Shown: positions 45,910 through 58,789, numbered from the stretch's first letter. The stretch is DNA of 64,000 nucleotides from Acanthaster planci (GCF_001949145.1 NW_019091440.1:1514753-1578752); one strand, 5' to 3'. Notes: generated by a model from the sequence alone, not told the origin. Numbers and translations: made by a program.

Positions 45910-48900
45910 CATGGCATCTAATCGGATTAGTCGATCCATACACATCCACCTCTACATCGTCCTACCCTCCTTAATTTTTTTGGATATTAAAGAAAATGAT
46001 TGTAATCATGCTTTTCCGCAGCCTCACACACTCGTGTTTGTTAGTTTAATTTTTGTCTATTCCAAAAAAAAGAACGCCTGCTGAAACTTTCTACCAATTG
46101 GTATTTTACTAACGAGTGATCAAGTATTTATGTAAAATAATTACAATGTTGAATTAACTTACATGTACCTACTTAGTATTAAATGTACATGTATTTAAAT
46201 TTGGGTTCAGCACAAGTGCAAATGTATGTTTTTCCACATGAAGTACAATTATTCTGTTACCCCCGGCAGTATTACTTAAACAGGTCTTGGACATCATCTA
46301 GGAAGGATCATAAAAACTCGTCAAAGGTGTCAGCAACAAAGGAGTTGGAAACTGCTGCTTCCTTTTGCTCGGTGGCCTTACAGACTAGCTTAGATCCCAG
46401 TCGGCATGACAAGGCGATTAGGACTTGGAGAAATCCTAAAAGTGCAGTCTAGGGTTTAGCACTTTAAATAAATACGGCAGACCGAGTGCTTTGCACACTG
46501 CCGACATTGGGTTCCCAGCGGAAACATTCTCTATTCAATCAGCTTTGCTTGACTGGAAATAAAAAAAAAATTGGCCCCCAATGTCAGGACCGAGATTCCA
46601 CAAAAAGGCTCCTCGACGCTTTCGAGTCACTGAAACCGTTTGCGGGATATTGGAGTACTGGTCTCTGGAATCAGCCATATGGAGAATCGGATTAAACGGC
46701 TTACTGAAGATGAAGGTTGGTGGCGGCATGTTTGTCAAGGTGACCAAACCGAAAAAAATAAATCTCTTCCAATACTTTCACAGCATACATGCTCTAATGA
46801 AATCCAGCTCTAATGTCCTTGGTAAGAATTGTGCTCAATGTCACCCACAGAATGACAACCTCAAAATGACTCTGACAGTTTTATTGTCAATCTGGTGGCT
46901 TCCACCACACGCAAAAATTGGATTTAACTGGACATAACAAGGTGAAGGCCTTGTGTGGCATTCCTCAATTGATAACCTGAACTTTGGGCCTCCTTGACGT
47001 CCAAATTGGTCCTCCGAAACTTAATTTTGACGGGAACAAGTGTGGTTTTTTCCCCCAAGGTCTAGAGCAATTGGGTTGTTAAAATTTAATTTCACTTCAG
47101 GAAGGATTTCTTGTAAACCTAGTCCTTCTCCGATCTGTCCACGTCTCCAGGCACACAACCAAATGTCACAGAAAAACAGAAATTGAAAGCTTACATTACT
47201 GTCAAGTAGTTTAAATAAAAAGCTCTGTCAATCAAAAACAGCTGCCAATCTCACCAGAGCACAATGATGTGGCTGTAACAAACTTTCGTGACCAAACACA
47301 GACTCAACGGCCCAGCCTCGCAACAAGGTGTGAAAACAACAATTAGTGATGCCACTCAAAATCATCCTTTGTAAAAATCGAGTGAAATTTATTCCACTGC
47401 TGTGAACATTCCAATAAATTCAGACGAGCCAGTTGTACTTTTGGGGCCAGGCGAGAGAGACCAGCTTCAAAAGACTAAACAAATCTTTTTTTTCTCTCAT
47501 TTCCCTTCTTTTTTTGTTTTTTTGAGCTGCTCTGTCAATAAGCAAGCACACAATGCTGAATAAATGACTTTCTCATGTACACGAACCGTACCTTTCCAAT
47601 GAAGAGTTGGAATTAGATTGACCCGTTAGGATGAAGTTGTCAATTGCCAATTTTAAAACTGAGGAAGCTTGGATTTTCGCAGACATACATGTAATGCACA
47701 TTTTCAAGATGTATTTTGCGTTGGGGAGATGTTAATTTATATAATTCATATAAGCTTGTGAGGTTTTTTTTGCAAGCTCTCGGACAAGCACTGAGCACAC
47801 AGTGCTTATTAATATACGTTGGGTAAGAGCAAAACCCCTTATATAGAATAATGCACCTATACAAACAATGCAACACAACAACATCAACAGTTAACTTTCA
47901 AACAGTCAATTTCCAAAGACATCCCTGGTTTGAATGTCTTCTCCTGAAATACCCTCTGATTGTATAAATCAACACAGCGCTCTCAAAGGTAAACAACCGA
48001 GTTGGGGTTTCGTCATCTCTATAGTCCTAGACACTTTAACCAACAAACACTCCGTCCGAAAGCCTTCAAAAGCTAGAGGAAGCCCTTAAAAATCCCACTA
48101 AACCAAAACACGCCCCCACAAAAATAAACCGGCTCAGTCCCTCTGTGAAAACAAGACGGCTCATTGCAAAATAATTACGGAACAATGACAATACGCCCAG
48201 GTTGAAATAGGGACTGACTGGGTCTGATTTCGGACCCATCCCATCCATTGGATTTGCTAGCTCAAGCGAGAGCAGAGTAAAGGGCTACAACTGCTTTTTT
48301 TTGGGGGGGGGAGTTACAGCTCGTTCGCTTGGGCGACTGCCAAATAACGGAGGAGTGGATCATTCAGGGGAAGAGAGCGTGCGTAATTGGGTATTCTACA
48401 CGGCTCAGTGTTCACCCTCTTGTCTATTCAAGAACACGGGTTAACAGACCACTCAGCGGACTTTCAGATTGTGACATTCCAAAGTTTTGTAGGCCTGTCA
48501 AAATGTGTGCACTGACACATAAGCACAGGGCTTTCCAATAACAATTAAACTTCGCACTTAAACAGCACAGGAGTACAGAACCGCTTCACAATTACATGTA
48601 CATGTAGGCTTACTACTACCCCTGTTCACTGTGCCATGAGATCAGTCTTTCTAAGGACAGTACCATGGTCACAAGAGCTACATGTAATGTCATTAAGCAA
48701 ACATACAAATTGCTTTTTTTCTTAAAACACCAATACAGTAGTTACCTGCCTTTAATCTCATCACCGATATCAGACAAGTTTAGGAGAGAATCCCTTTTGT
48801 TTTATTTTGGTTAGTGACAATTGAAACAATTCGATATTGGAAATTTTTCTGTTAAAGCAAATGACAACTGTAATCGCTCCTGTATAACGTCAGTGAATAA

Positions 48901-49009
48901 TTCAAATTGTTAGCCGTATCATTGTGGGTACATGTGCATCCAGCAATGACGGCAGAATCCGCAATGGAAGTGTACATGTCAATGTGTGTAGGCACTCACC
49001 ACGTTCAGG
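45910..49009. other. non-coding stretch
   Basis: No gene is recognised. The 118-codon frame at 46581-46937 overlaps a 70-codon minus-strand frame. A complex block at 47200-47470 includes CTGTCAATCAAAAAC (Pbx/Meis-like). AAGCACT and AGTGCTT pair at about 47788-47810. A G9 run lies at about 48302-48310. Minus-strand frames at 47640-48248 show nothing recognisable. Confidence 0.45.
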
Positions 49010-49260
49010 GGACAAGTTCTTTTGTTAGGGAAATTTGAACCGACTTGAGGGGACATTTCTGAGTCCCCACAAGATCTTCGGTTCCCGCGAAAAAGGTGAA
49101 ATGTCGAGTGGATTCCCCACAACTACGGTGCGGAAGTGTGTGTAAACGTGTCAGTCTTCCCCACATTACCGGGAGAGTTTCTTTGTAAGGGAAGTCTGGA
49201 CCTTGTTTCGGGGGACAAACAGTTGTCCAAGTAAGATTTTTGGCCCCACAACATTTCAAA
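49010..49260. repeat. degenerate tandem repeat with GTCCCCACAAG palindrome
   Basis: GACAAGTTCTTTTGTTAGGGAA (about 49011) recurs as GAGAGTTTCTTTGTAAGGGAA (about 49173), a period near 162 bp. Each unit continues with TGAGGGGACA or TTCGGGGGACA and ends in CCCCACAA. Unit 1 contains an inverted pair CTTGAGGGGACA and GTCCCCACAAG (about 49045-49074). Words like this recur in dispersed repeats of other aquatic animals. Overlapping minus-strand frames are by-products. Confidence 0.6.
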
Positions 49261-52175
49261 CGTACACTTGTATGTGGACTTCAATAAATATGTAGCCCCC
49301 AAACCTGGTAACAACAGTGGGTGTTCATGAGTCTCCATCTTCAATTTGAAAAAAAAAAAAAAAAACTTATTGCGAACACAAATCCTTCAGAAGCATTTAC
49401 AGAAATCCCTCGGACAAAAACTTCTCAATCATATCCCTTGCCCTCCCCCTATTATGCTCCCCTTCAACATAAGCCGCCTCCCCCTCCAGCCACACTTGTC
49501 CCTAATCAGAGTATATTAATCAACCGCCTGGCATAAGCTCGTCCCATAGCGGGGTCCCTGGCCTCACAATGCTCCCTGTCCTTCTCCTGGACAAAGGGAC
49601 AATTGGACGAAGAGGGTTAAACACCTGCCAAGCAATGCTACAGGTGAACTCTGGAGAGTTGAGGCTTCCCTCTAACCAGAGATGCAGCATGATAAGACAT
49701 GCAAGGTTCCTGTAATTATGTATTCCCAAGCCTTTTTTTTTATCGGGGATCTTTTGAGATGGTGTTTTTCTTCTTTTTTCATGGGCTCTAACTCTGAACG
49801 CACCCCAGAGTGTCGAGTCAAGAAATGAGAGAAGCTGCCTAGTTGGCTCGCTGGCATAAGTGAAGGCAGTGACGTCCGTCCTTGGAGGAGGAGGTTTTTA
49901 ATGATCTGTTTTTCTTGGCCGGTGCTTTAACTCTGACTTCACCTGTGGGCATAGCAGGGAATTCTATCCCAGCCTGCAACATGTGCAAGTACATCTAATG
50001 TACTCACAAACTGTGACCACGTGTACCACCATATAATTTGCCTCCAAAGATTTTTGTTTCAATACTACACGGTCACTGTCTCTTCTTCAGTACAGATAAT
50101 ATTTTTTGGACGCTACCTGAGGACTTTAGGGATGGGCATTACTAATCAAAGTTGGACTAAAAACACATAATGGATCTTTACATAACTTCAGTCTGTCCTT
50201 TAGCATTCTATAATTGATGGCTTTGAGACGACCACAGCTGAGTTGAAAAACCACTCAGTAACACTGAAAAACTACTGAGTAACATTGAGACAAGGACACA
50301 CATAAATAACTCAACTATTTGAGACAAGGTTTCTCTAGCCAATGATCCATGAAATGTAAAGGAATTTCCTTCAATCCGCAACTGCCCAACTACAATGAAC
50401 AAAATATCACGGACCCACAGAAACAATTGCTCTTCAACTTCATGGACAACTTGTTTACAGGACGGGCAAGCAGAATAAGGCAATAATGCAGGTACTCGTC
50501 CATCCGTAACACGGGAAACATGACGTGCGGACACAGTTGGCAAAACATTTCAAATGCTGCATTTTCATTCACATCCCATTTTATCTGCCTTACATGTATC
50601 CCCCACTGGTTCACAGTCATGCACCGTTCAACATTTATAACCATTTATAATCTCAACCATCCATTGATCAAATATCATGCGACTGCTACACCTACATTTG
50701 TATTTTTCCGGCGCCTAGACATCTGTGTGGAATGGCCTGAATTCATGTCGATCTCAACCCCTCCCAAATGTTGTTTTTTAATGGCAATCTGGTTAATTAA
50801 CCTGACGTCATGGCAACAGGTAACTCCAGGGACCAATCAAAATGGACGGTGTCACGGAACTCAAAAGCGTAAAGCTGGACTTTTCAAACTTTATCAGGGA
50901 CTGCGTTCCACAGGTGCAGAATTCCTTCTACAAATCTTCAGAAACTTCGATTTCCTGCTAGACTTGAGTGCAATGGAATCAGATTATCAGCAACTGGCAT
51001 TCTCCATAACCTTGCCATAAACTTAATTCAAAATGCCACCCCAAAGTCAGAAGGATATGCAGCTAGGTTCAGCACTTTCCAGATGCACTGTTTCAATTAT
51101 CCAATAAAAACAAAATCCAATTTTCCAAACAAAGAATTTACAGTCTCCTCCCGAGAACCAACCTTGACTGGGAACAAATGTACTAATTTTGGGAATTGGA
51201 CAGCCTGTTGATTCAATTACCAAAGTTTTTGTCCCTGTAAAATGTTGATGGTACAATAAAGATCTCAGGGTCATTACCAGAAGCAATAAAGCTTTCAGCG
51301 GTGGGGCATGTGGGCAAAGGGGGGTACCCCCAGGGGACTAGGGGTGCCCAAAAAGATTGCAACTGTTAGGTGTCCTGGTGGGGCCCAAACAACAATCTGA
51401 TGAGAACTCAATGTGTGTGCCTGGGTATCGATGGGGGGGGTCCATTACCTGGGTGGAGCTGGAGATTCCAAAGGTGGTAAACATGGATTTATTTAAATTC
51501 GATGATATTGATGAACTCTGTTTAATTGATCAATCCAAGATTTTCCAGTTAGTTTTCCTGACCAAGATGTTAGTCTGTGTATACTCAATGTCAGACAGCC
51601 TGCCGAACATGCACATGTGCAGTCAGGCACGACATGACCAATTTGGCAAATTCAACATCATTTCACTTCCTAACCTTCAACAATCCACTTGTTATTATGG
51701 TAATTTTATTGCTTTATGCCCTACATTCCCCTCGGCGATTTACACTATTCGGTTCATAGACTGCAAAGATCAGTAAACAAGCGGAGTTTGCTGACACGCA
51801 CAAAAATGGCAAGTATTGTGTTCAGTGGTCCACAACTGACCCTACAATGCAGACTAGGAAGTCAGGAAATAACAGCCTCATTGGAACGGACAGAAGTAAA
51901 GAAAAGCTAGGAGTAGGCCTATATACTACTGAATGTATCCCTATCTGTATATCATGATGCCAGCAGTATGGCGCTTTTGAACTGAAAGTTGACGTCGGGT
52001 TGAGGTACTATTGGGCCTGAAGTTATAGCCATGCTTGAATTAATTTCCTACAGTGACGACAAATGCTGGTAAAAGGGTCTGGTTTTACAAGATCAATCTC
52101 AGTTTTGCTTATCAAGTGGCTAGCAAAAAAATATGGTGGGCCATCAGCACAGAAGCAAAAGTATTCAAAATGAGT
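49261..52175. other. non-coding stretch
   Basis: No gene is recognised. Frames of 166 codons (50520-51020), 111 codons (50208-50543, minus) and 139 codons (51357-51776) show no domain. A poly-A run lies at about 49349-49365. A CCCCAGG/GGGTACCCCC patch at 51300-51350 loosely recalls the repeat-like end at 11280-11330. Confidence 0.45.
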
Positions 52176-52418
52176 TGGGTAATTCCAGAAATTAGGGGTC
52201 CATTTTTTGCGTCCTTGTCACATCTGACATGTGGTTTTGTAAGTTCAGAACACATTTTCTAATTTCCAAGAGTGATGAATTGATGCAAATTACCTGCCAA
52301 ACAAATAGTAATAGTTTGAAATCAACTCTGGTGATATTTCCAATTCAAATAACAAAGGTCAGATGTAACAAGGACACGAGAATGTCACACTCTCGGACCC
52401 CCATTTCTGGAATTCCCC
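52176..52418 (+). repeat. MITE family X, copy 1 (forward)
   Basis: The element starts GGGTAATTCCAGAAATTAGG and ends in the inverted form CATTTCTGGAATTCCCC. The terminal repeat extends about 50 bp, including TTGTCACATCTGAC on the left and GGTCAGATGTAACAAGGACAC on the right. The centre has GCAAATTACCTGCC and AAACAAATAGTAATAG. The copy at 60618-60858 is the same element in opposite orientation, about 85% identical by eye over the full length, which fixes both ends. No target duplication is clear. It encodes nothing. Confidence 0.9.
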
Positions 52419-52859
52419 AATCATAAAAACCTCAAGCAGATTTCAAAAGACAAGATTATAAACACTACTAAAAGTACTAAATATGAAAGTACGACCCTCT
52501 GATGAGACAAATGTATACTTTGAGGTAAAATTCGATAGCAACTAAAGGTACTCCGTATTTCTGAAAACTCAACAATACAATAACAGCAAACAATATATGA
52601 CAGTGGTCTGTTGCCATGGAAACCAAATGGAAAATCTTGACAAATCAAGCGCACAGAGAACACACCTCAGGTGACTGCTGCTATTTTTAACAACCCGATG
52701 GGAATCTTAGCCCTGTTCACAATCTGAGAATTTGGTTGGCTGCTTCTTCCAACCAAACACAGTGCGAACAGCTCCACCAACAACCGACAAATGGGCACTT
52801 CCAACAAGATCGTGACCAAATTCCCGACACACACACAAAAATGGGCACCAGAGATTCTC
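52419..52859. other. non-coding stretch with near-X-box
   Basis: GTTGCCATGGAAAC at 52610-52623 matches the RFX consensus except at one position. The rest shows no gene. Confidence 0.45.
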
Positions 52860-53240
52860 AGTCACCTAATACTCCTGTAGAGATTCACGTTAAAAATTAT
52901 CAGCAAATATTGATCTCGGGGGAAAAACGTGCCGTTTTTTCGGGCCCCCAAAAAACCCTGGCAAAAAGAGGAATAAACGTGACGGGGCATCGCGTCAGCA
53001 CGGACGCCTCGCGCGAAATGATCAATACGAAGCCATTTAGTGATGAGGAAGGAACAGAAGAACCCCGGCTTAATATGGTTTGGGTTTTGGAGAGCGGAGG
53101 GCAAATGGCAGAAGTGTCCAATTCAATATTTTTCAGGCCGGCACTCCACGGCCGCGGCGATGGAACAAGAATCCTGGGAGGGGGGAGGGCGATAGATGAT
53201 TTGACGGCAAAATTCAAGGGGAAGGGCACGGCACAATCAA
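52860..53240. promoter_or_regulatory. CpG-containing island spanned by the longest open frame
   Basis: CpG words (GGGGCATCGCGTCAGCACGG, CCTCGCGCGAAATG, CACGGCCGCGGCG) make this a distinct island. The window's longest ATG frame (218 codons, 52736-53392, plus) spans it, but minus-strand frames of 80 and 109 codons are open over the same bases. The plus-strand translation has no domain, signal peptide or repeat I recognise, and runs past the island into a TTTTC-rich tail. I favour a non-coding element. A lineage-specific exon cannot be excluded. Confidence 0.35.
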
Positions 53241-53438
53241 GTTACCTTACATTGCTTGTACTTGTCCAGTTATCATTTGCGTCATCTGGCTTTCTTCAGT
53301 CTCTTCAGTCATTTCTTTTTCCTTCTAATGTTGGAGACCAATTCGATTGCAAATATAGAATTAATTTCCTCTTCTCCTTCCGAACCTCCTAAGCGACTGC
53401 CATTTCAACTTCAGTCATCTTACCAGATGAAGATGCTT

Positions 53439-53464
53439 GTTGCCATGGCAGTTGCCATGGTGAT
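53439..53464. promoter_or_regulatory. tandem RFX-like half-palindromes
   Basis: GTTGCCATGGCA (53439-53450) is followed without a gap by GTTGCCATGGTG (53451-53462), a 12-bp tandem repeat of the X-box core. Each has a full GTTGCC left half and AT spacer, with a degenerate right half. Such pairs resemble weak RFX sites. Confidence 0.35.
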
Positions 53465-53779
53465 CAGGCTGCTCTGTAAAGAATGGAAGCCTATGCCTAA
53501 AAACCTCAGAACACTGGAAGAAATTGAGCAGAAAAGAAGGCAGAGCCGACGATTTACAGAGATCGCACAAATCTGCTTTTTACGCAGTTTTTTATCAGAT
53601 ATGCCATCAAATATTGAACTTTTTTTGCCCCCAAATGCTAGCAGTCCATATCAATCATTTCTTGAACTTACAATGTTCATGTACTGTAAAGAACTCATCA
53701 ATATCACCAGCACACTCCTTCATTAAATCTCACTGCTAAGTCGGAATTACAAATAAATCGCTGTCCTCTGTAAAAAATA
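53465..53779. other. non-coding stretch
   Basis: The downstream part of a 156-codon frame (53256-53726) lies here. Its composition is hydrophobic and Ser/Leu-rich without a recognisable domain. No other feature is seen. Confidence 0.4.
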
Positions 53780-53960
53780 TCCGGGGGCGGAATTTAATTA
53801 AGAGGAGGCAAACCGGCAAATCGGCTTAGAATCTCAGGGATATTGCTGCTACCTACCGGCAATATTTGGCGGTAATTTAATTAATCCGCAGGAAAAGCAG
53901 TTCTAAAGATGCGCCAAGCGCTTTTAGGGGAAGGGCAAAATTAATAGTACTAGCTCAATT
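53780..53960. promoter_or_regulatory. island with GC-flanked TTTAATTAA pair
   Basis: Two TTTAATTAA homeodomain-dimer words lie about 85 bp apart, each next to GGCGG. The second (53869-53889) is a near-palindrome with GCGG and CCGC ends. CCGGCAAATCGG and CTACCGGCAATATTTGGCGG add symmetric, CpG-containing words. The block has no frame of note and looks like a conserved regulatory element. Confidence 0.42.
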
Positions 53961-55799
53961 CTGAGCTCAGGAGATTTTTTTTTCCCTGAAGGCAGATTAC
54001 ACATGGTGGACAACTTGGTGATGATATGTGAAGCGAGACTTTATTTTTTGTAAACTTTGGGACTAAAATCTTTGATTCTGGTGTCCACACCCAACTGAGA
54101 AAAAAAATATGTTGCAAATTACCAAGTTAACAAGCCATTTGCAAGTTAAATTTGAATAAAATATGGTACACTGAGTTATCTGATTGCACGAAAACATAAA
54201 AATTTGAATTCCCCAGACTAAAGACATTGTTGCTAATCCTCGTGATTCAGGGCAAGCTTTTGCATAGCGACCACCATCTCTGGAATGGACTGGTTCCTTT
54301 GTGCCCTTCTTAACCATTGAGAAGAGTGTATTGTTGCAAGGCATCTCTTATGTACATGTAACTGAGCAAAGGCTTGCCTGAATCACAAGGTACATGTATA
54401 GCAACAGTGGCTTTAGTATGGAGAATTCAAACTGTTACAATGTACATTCACATGAATTTAAAGAACTCAGTGTACCAGATTTGGGTCAAAGTTAACTTGC
54501 AAAAGGCTTATCGGGTCAATGTGCATGAATACCTGAAGTTTCAGGCCAATTGTGCCCATGTAGGGCCTACATGTACACCAGTAATGTACATTTACAGTGG
54601 GTGTTGAAATTTTTATCTGAAAACTGTTAACTGTTGATTTCTTCCCCCAAACTGAACACTGAAGCCTGATCAGTGACAATGAATATTCAAAAACAACGTC
54701 TTTGTCCAATGTTGACAGAATCAAAACAGCATGGCCTCTGTCGTAAGGCACTGTCATTAACAAACTTACCGCTCATGACATCTGCTTCTGCACTTATATG
54801 TGTCTACTTGTATGTGTAACTCTGATGGTAACCAACTGCGAAGCACACCAGCTAATGCTGAACAAGAAACGCCACAGTGCGTTCACTCTGGCAAAACAAC
54901 CTTTGCGAGTCACTTCTTCATTCCAACCCCACTGGACCCACGGACTTCTTTGAAGAAAACCTCACAACTCTTTAACAGACTACGGAGGAAAAGCGACCCC
55001 AAACTCTCCCCTCCCTCCTTCCCCATTAAATAGTTTGTCTAAAAAATACCCCCGACGCCCCTGGAGACAAATATGCAATTTAATTTAGCCGGGGATGTAA
55101 TAGGGAATGCTTAATACCGCTGACCGTCTGCTGGCAAAAACATGAACGGAAAAATCCGAGCTGGCGACGATGCCAAGAAACACAGGACCGGCTCACAGTG
55201 CCAAATCCTGCTCAAGCAATTCAGCGGCAAAGCCGTACCTTCTTATCTGATCCAAAAAGTAATCTTTTTTAATTTCCCCCGTCTCCCAAAAATAAACCCT
55301 CCAGTTTCCTCTGGTATTTTCACCGAGGAACGGAGCAGGAATTTCAATTAAAGCCGAGAGAGTTGAACGGACTAATTTCCAACGGTCCGCTTCTCAGCTC
55401 GAGTTCAAGAAGTTTGAACTTGCTTCTTTACATGCACTTAGTGTCAAAAAATCCCCACCTGTATACAGGTGTGTATGAGAGTGCATGCAGTCATACTGCA
55501 TGTAGATCCTTGATCCAAACATGGACTTAAAAGTGCACTCAAAAATCTAACACCTCCCGCACTTTGCAATTCAATTTTGTCTCAATGAAATTTAGATTTG
55601 GACTTCTCAATTTGGACTCCACTTTGTCATAGTGATGTCCAAACTTAATTTTTAATACACCCTTCCATTTCACATTAAAAAAAATCCCAGCATTCACTGC
55701 ATTAAATTCTCCTCCTTGAAGCACAGACTCTAAAAACAATCCCATCATGCACTGCTTCATTCTTCTCTTTGTGATGCACTTTGCATTGAACCCTACCCC
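53961..55799. other. non-coding stretch with a second island
   Basis: No gene is seen. At 54985-55140 another complex block has CCCCGACGCCCC, ATATGCAATTTAATTTAGCCGG and GCTTAATACCGC, similar in style to the preceding island. TACATGTA words occur at 54351 and 54391. The rest is AT-rich. Confidence 0.4.
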
Positions 55800-56110
55800 A
55801 CAGTCACCCCCTGTCCCTTAATGAATGCGTGCCACGCCACGCACACATCTGCAGCCGTTAAGGGCATATCCATTCAGAAACTTTCAACTTGTCTCTCAAT
55901 ATCTCCACGCGTTTGGAAAAACAGCACGGCCCAGCTAATTTGCCGAGCACCGCAACATAAGACGAAGCAACCTCCTTTTTTTTTATTCAGAAGTGCCCTG
56001 GACTGGTGAGATCACTAGGCCCCCCCCGACTCAAAACGCAAATAGAGTGTGGGGAGTGAATAAAAGATACCGCCATTGTATAATGCCGGCCTGTGAAGAG
56101 GACAAGGAGT
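55800..56110. promoter_or_regulatory. regulatory-like island
   Basis: The complex block includes GCCACGCCACGCACAC, CTCCACGCGTTTGG, CCCAGCTAATTTGCCG, AACGCAAATAG (octamer-like), GAATAAAAGATACC (Cdx/Hox-like) and GCCATTGTATAATGCC (Sox-like ATTGT). A poly-T run at about 55976-55984 divides it. No coding frame is supported. Confidence 0.35.
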
Positions 56111-57837
56111 TGATAATAACAAGTTGAAATGGGGTCAAATTTTTACGACTTTTTATGAGTCACTGTTTCAGAGTAGTTTCTGCAATTCAGCGCAGAGTGG
56201 AATGGGAAATTCTGTGTTTACAGTTTGGGGATAAATTCTCTCTTTCAAGGAGGGTACATTCAGCTGTAGGCTGTAGATTAGCTCGGTCCAAAAGTGCAAG
56301 AATTTCTTTCTTCCAAACGCCCTCTACTGACTTCGCTCAATTCCATTACCCGATGCTGTATACATGCTCAAAACTGAAGTGTTGCATCCAGCATTTACAA
56401 GAGTGCGGCCGGTGACCACTCCTTGAAAGTGTTGAATTGAACATTTTTAATGTTAAATCCCAAATTTTGAATTTTAGATTACCCATTTAAGCTGTCAATT
56501 CAACAATTGGAATGATCATACATCATCATGTAGGCCTATCTAGTCAACAATTCAATAAAGTGCCAACATTCAACCAGGTAAGGGGGGATTTGTGGAACAT
56601 CACTTTTTCTTCTCACAACCTCCATGATCACAGAAACGGTTCACTGTTTCTAAAACTTGACGCAAGAGTCCGAGGTGCCGATATGTCTTGCTGCAACACA
56701 CTGAAGCAAATCTGTGTTGCCACAACTTCCTCATAAATCTGTGTACAGTCCCATCTCCGAGTGTCTACTCGAGATTCTCTGAAGCCATTCTGGACTTTGT
56801 TTGCTCTTGGGTGTAGGTCGGCTCTAAAGAGCTAAAGAATGATACTCCATTACCAGTCTCTCTGGACTCTAAAGATACCCTCTGCATAAACTTCCCACTT
56901 GCTTTATAATCCCTAACGCAAACCTGGACTGTTTAGACTGGATATGCCACGCTGCACAACAGTCACACACTGTATTGTCACTCTGTTCCTATTGTGCTTG
57001 GCCCCTTAAACAGCAGAAATTGGTCGGCCACTTCAGACAAATATCTGGGGTGCCCGCTCGCCTGCCAAAGCACAGGTCACATTTACAATTAGACCCTTAT
57101 TCGATTGTGTTTCATTCTGGGGGGGGGCACGGTGGGAGAGAGAATAGTTGGGGTTGGGGAAAAAAATTGTAACTGAATAACTGGCGGTGAGGTTGTAGTT
57201 TGCAGAGTCTGTTACAACACATGGGAATTGGGGGGGTTCGTCCAGGCCAATGATGGGTTGTTTTGGAACATATGTTTGACATGGTTCCAAAACTAGTTTA
57301 TTCAGGGTACCTTTGTGCGACTGGGTGCCTGAACTACAGTATTTATGCAAGGAAATAACGAGGAAAAAAGCCGACAGCAGCCTATCTTGCTTGTTTTCAT
57401 TCCACAGCTGGTTTTTTTTTGTTTTGTTTTACATAAAATATGTCTAGACAGAGGACTGCGGTAGAAAACAAACTCTGTGCCGAATAATGAACATGGACGT
57501 GCTGGAAGACAGAGACGGAACTAATTGGAAGACATGAAAGTTGACTGGTTTGGAGACTAAGGTTGACAAAACCAGTGACCCAGCTTTTGACAAAGACTAC
57601 ATGTAACAGGACACATATTCACAGTACACTAAGACAGACTGTAATTTCATGCTGTAAGTTATGCATATCCATTACTTGAATTTATCAGAATTATTACAAA
57701 TGTGGCTGCTCATTTGTCCGCTCCGGGGAGATTTGCCAAGCCACTCTTTCAACAGCAGCTTGACACTACCAGATTCTCTCAGCTCGAGACCATTTCAAAA
57801 CTTTCACCCAAGATAGGAGGAAGTCGGGGATATGAAA
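56111..57837. other. non-coding stretch
   Basis: No gene is recognised. TAGGCCTA appears at about 56531. A G8 run lies near 57118. The 105-codon minus-strand frame at 57033-57350 and the 86-codon plus-strand frame at 56155-56415 lack family motifs. The CTCF-like site is listed separately. Confidence 0.45.
56318..56330 (-). promoter_or_regulatory. CTCF-like motif
   Basis: Read on the minus strand, TCAGTAGAGGGCG matches the CTCF core CCASYAGRKGGCR at 12 of 13 positions; only the first base differs. CTCF binds such cores in bilaterians at insulators and domain borders. A single motif match is weak evidence of occupancy. Confidence 0.35.
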
Positions 57838-57870
57838 TACAATGTACATGTACATGTACATACATGGTAC
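57838..57870. repeat. TACATG microsatellite
   Basis: About five ACATGT/TACATG units run together, the cleanest example of the word that recurs through the window. Similar short runs occur at 58064-58076 and 58746-58757. Confidence 0.8.
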
Positions 57871-58789
57871 ATTATGCTCCACAACCCAACACATCAGTGA
57901 GACAAAAACACACCATCAATTCAGCTGGAGTTTATCAGAGAGTTTTCTCAATCTCAATGTCTACACAATTAAACAGATATGTACACAGTTTTATCCCCTA
58001 TTACACACCTGAACAATATTTCTCTAAGAAGATTAAATAAAATAGCACATCCAGTGAACATGTACATGTACATACAACAATGCACTACACATGTACAATG
58101 CGGGGTGTGTGTCATAAAAAGGAATGCTTCATAGACATTCATACCTACGTGTACAATGTACATGCATGGTGGAAGGAACATTGCCATACAATGAAGCAGT
58201 TTTAAGAGTCTGAGATACCGCGATCTGCACCTGTACTAAATTTGGAATTTATCGTTGATATCACACGTGTTGTATTTTCAGTTATCAAGATTTAAATACC
58301 ACATCCACATCAATCACGATACAGGTCTTTTATAAATCTGGATGTTGCGCAGATAAGAGTGTTGCTCATGGAATTTGCAATGAAATACCGATTTGGAATA
58401 TGCTGAAATGCCAGTGCACATGCAAAGATGTAGCTTTTGTCCTTGTTGTGTTTTCACTGTATCGTACTGCCACTGTCTTTCTTTCTTGTACACTCTGTTG
58501 TCAGTCCTCCTTGTCTGGTTCTTTTCTTCTCTAAATAAGGCATTTCGGACACGAGACTTTGTCTTCTGAATATGCCTCCGTATTTGTCCCCTTTTATTTC
58601 AATGTCTTATGGTCTTATTTAATTTTTCACTCTTGTAGTCAAAATCTTTCAATTTACTGACCATTTGACATACTGCAATATGGAAATAAATGTTGAGTCC
58701 AAAACAAGGAAAATGATATGACGTACATGTACACAGGTCTACATGTACATGTACATAAGTTCATTCATTGATAGAAATGTGCATGAAAA
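57871..58789. other. non-coding stretch
   Basis: AT-rich with several TACATGTA runs and no gene, island or other repeat. Confidence 0.5.

Noticed and set aside
50520-51020. 166-codon plus-strand open frame
   Set aside because: Translation shows no family pattern, and no splice or promoter context is visible.
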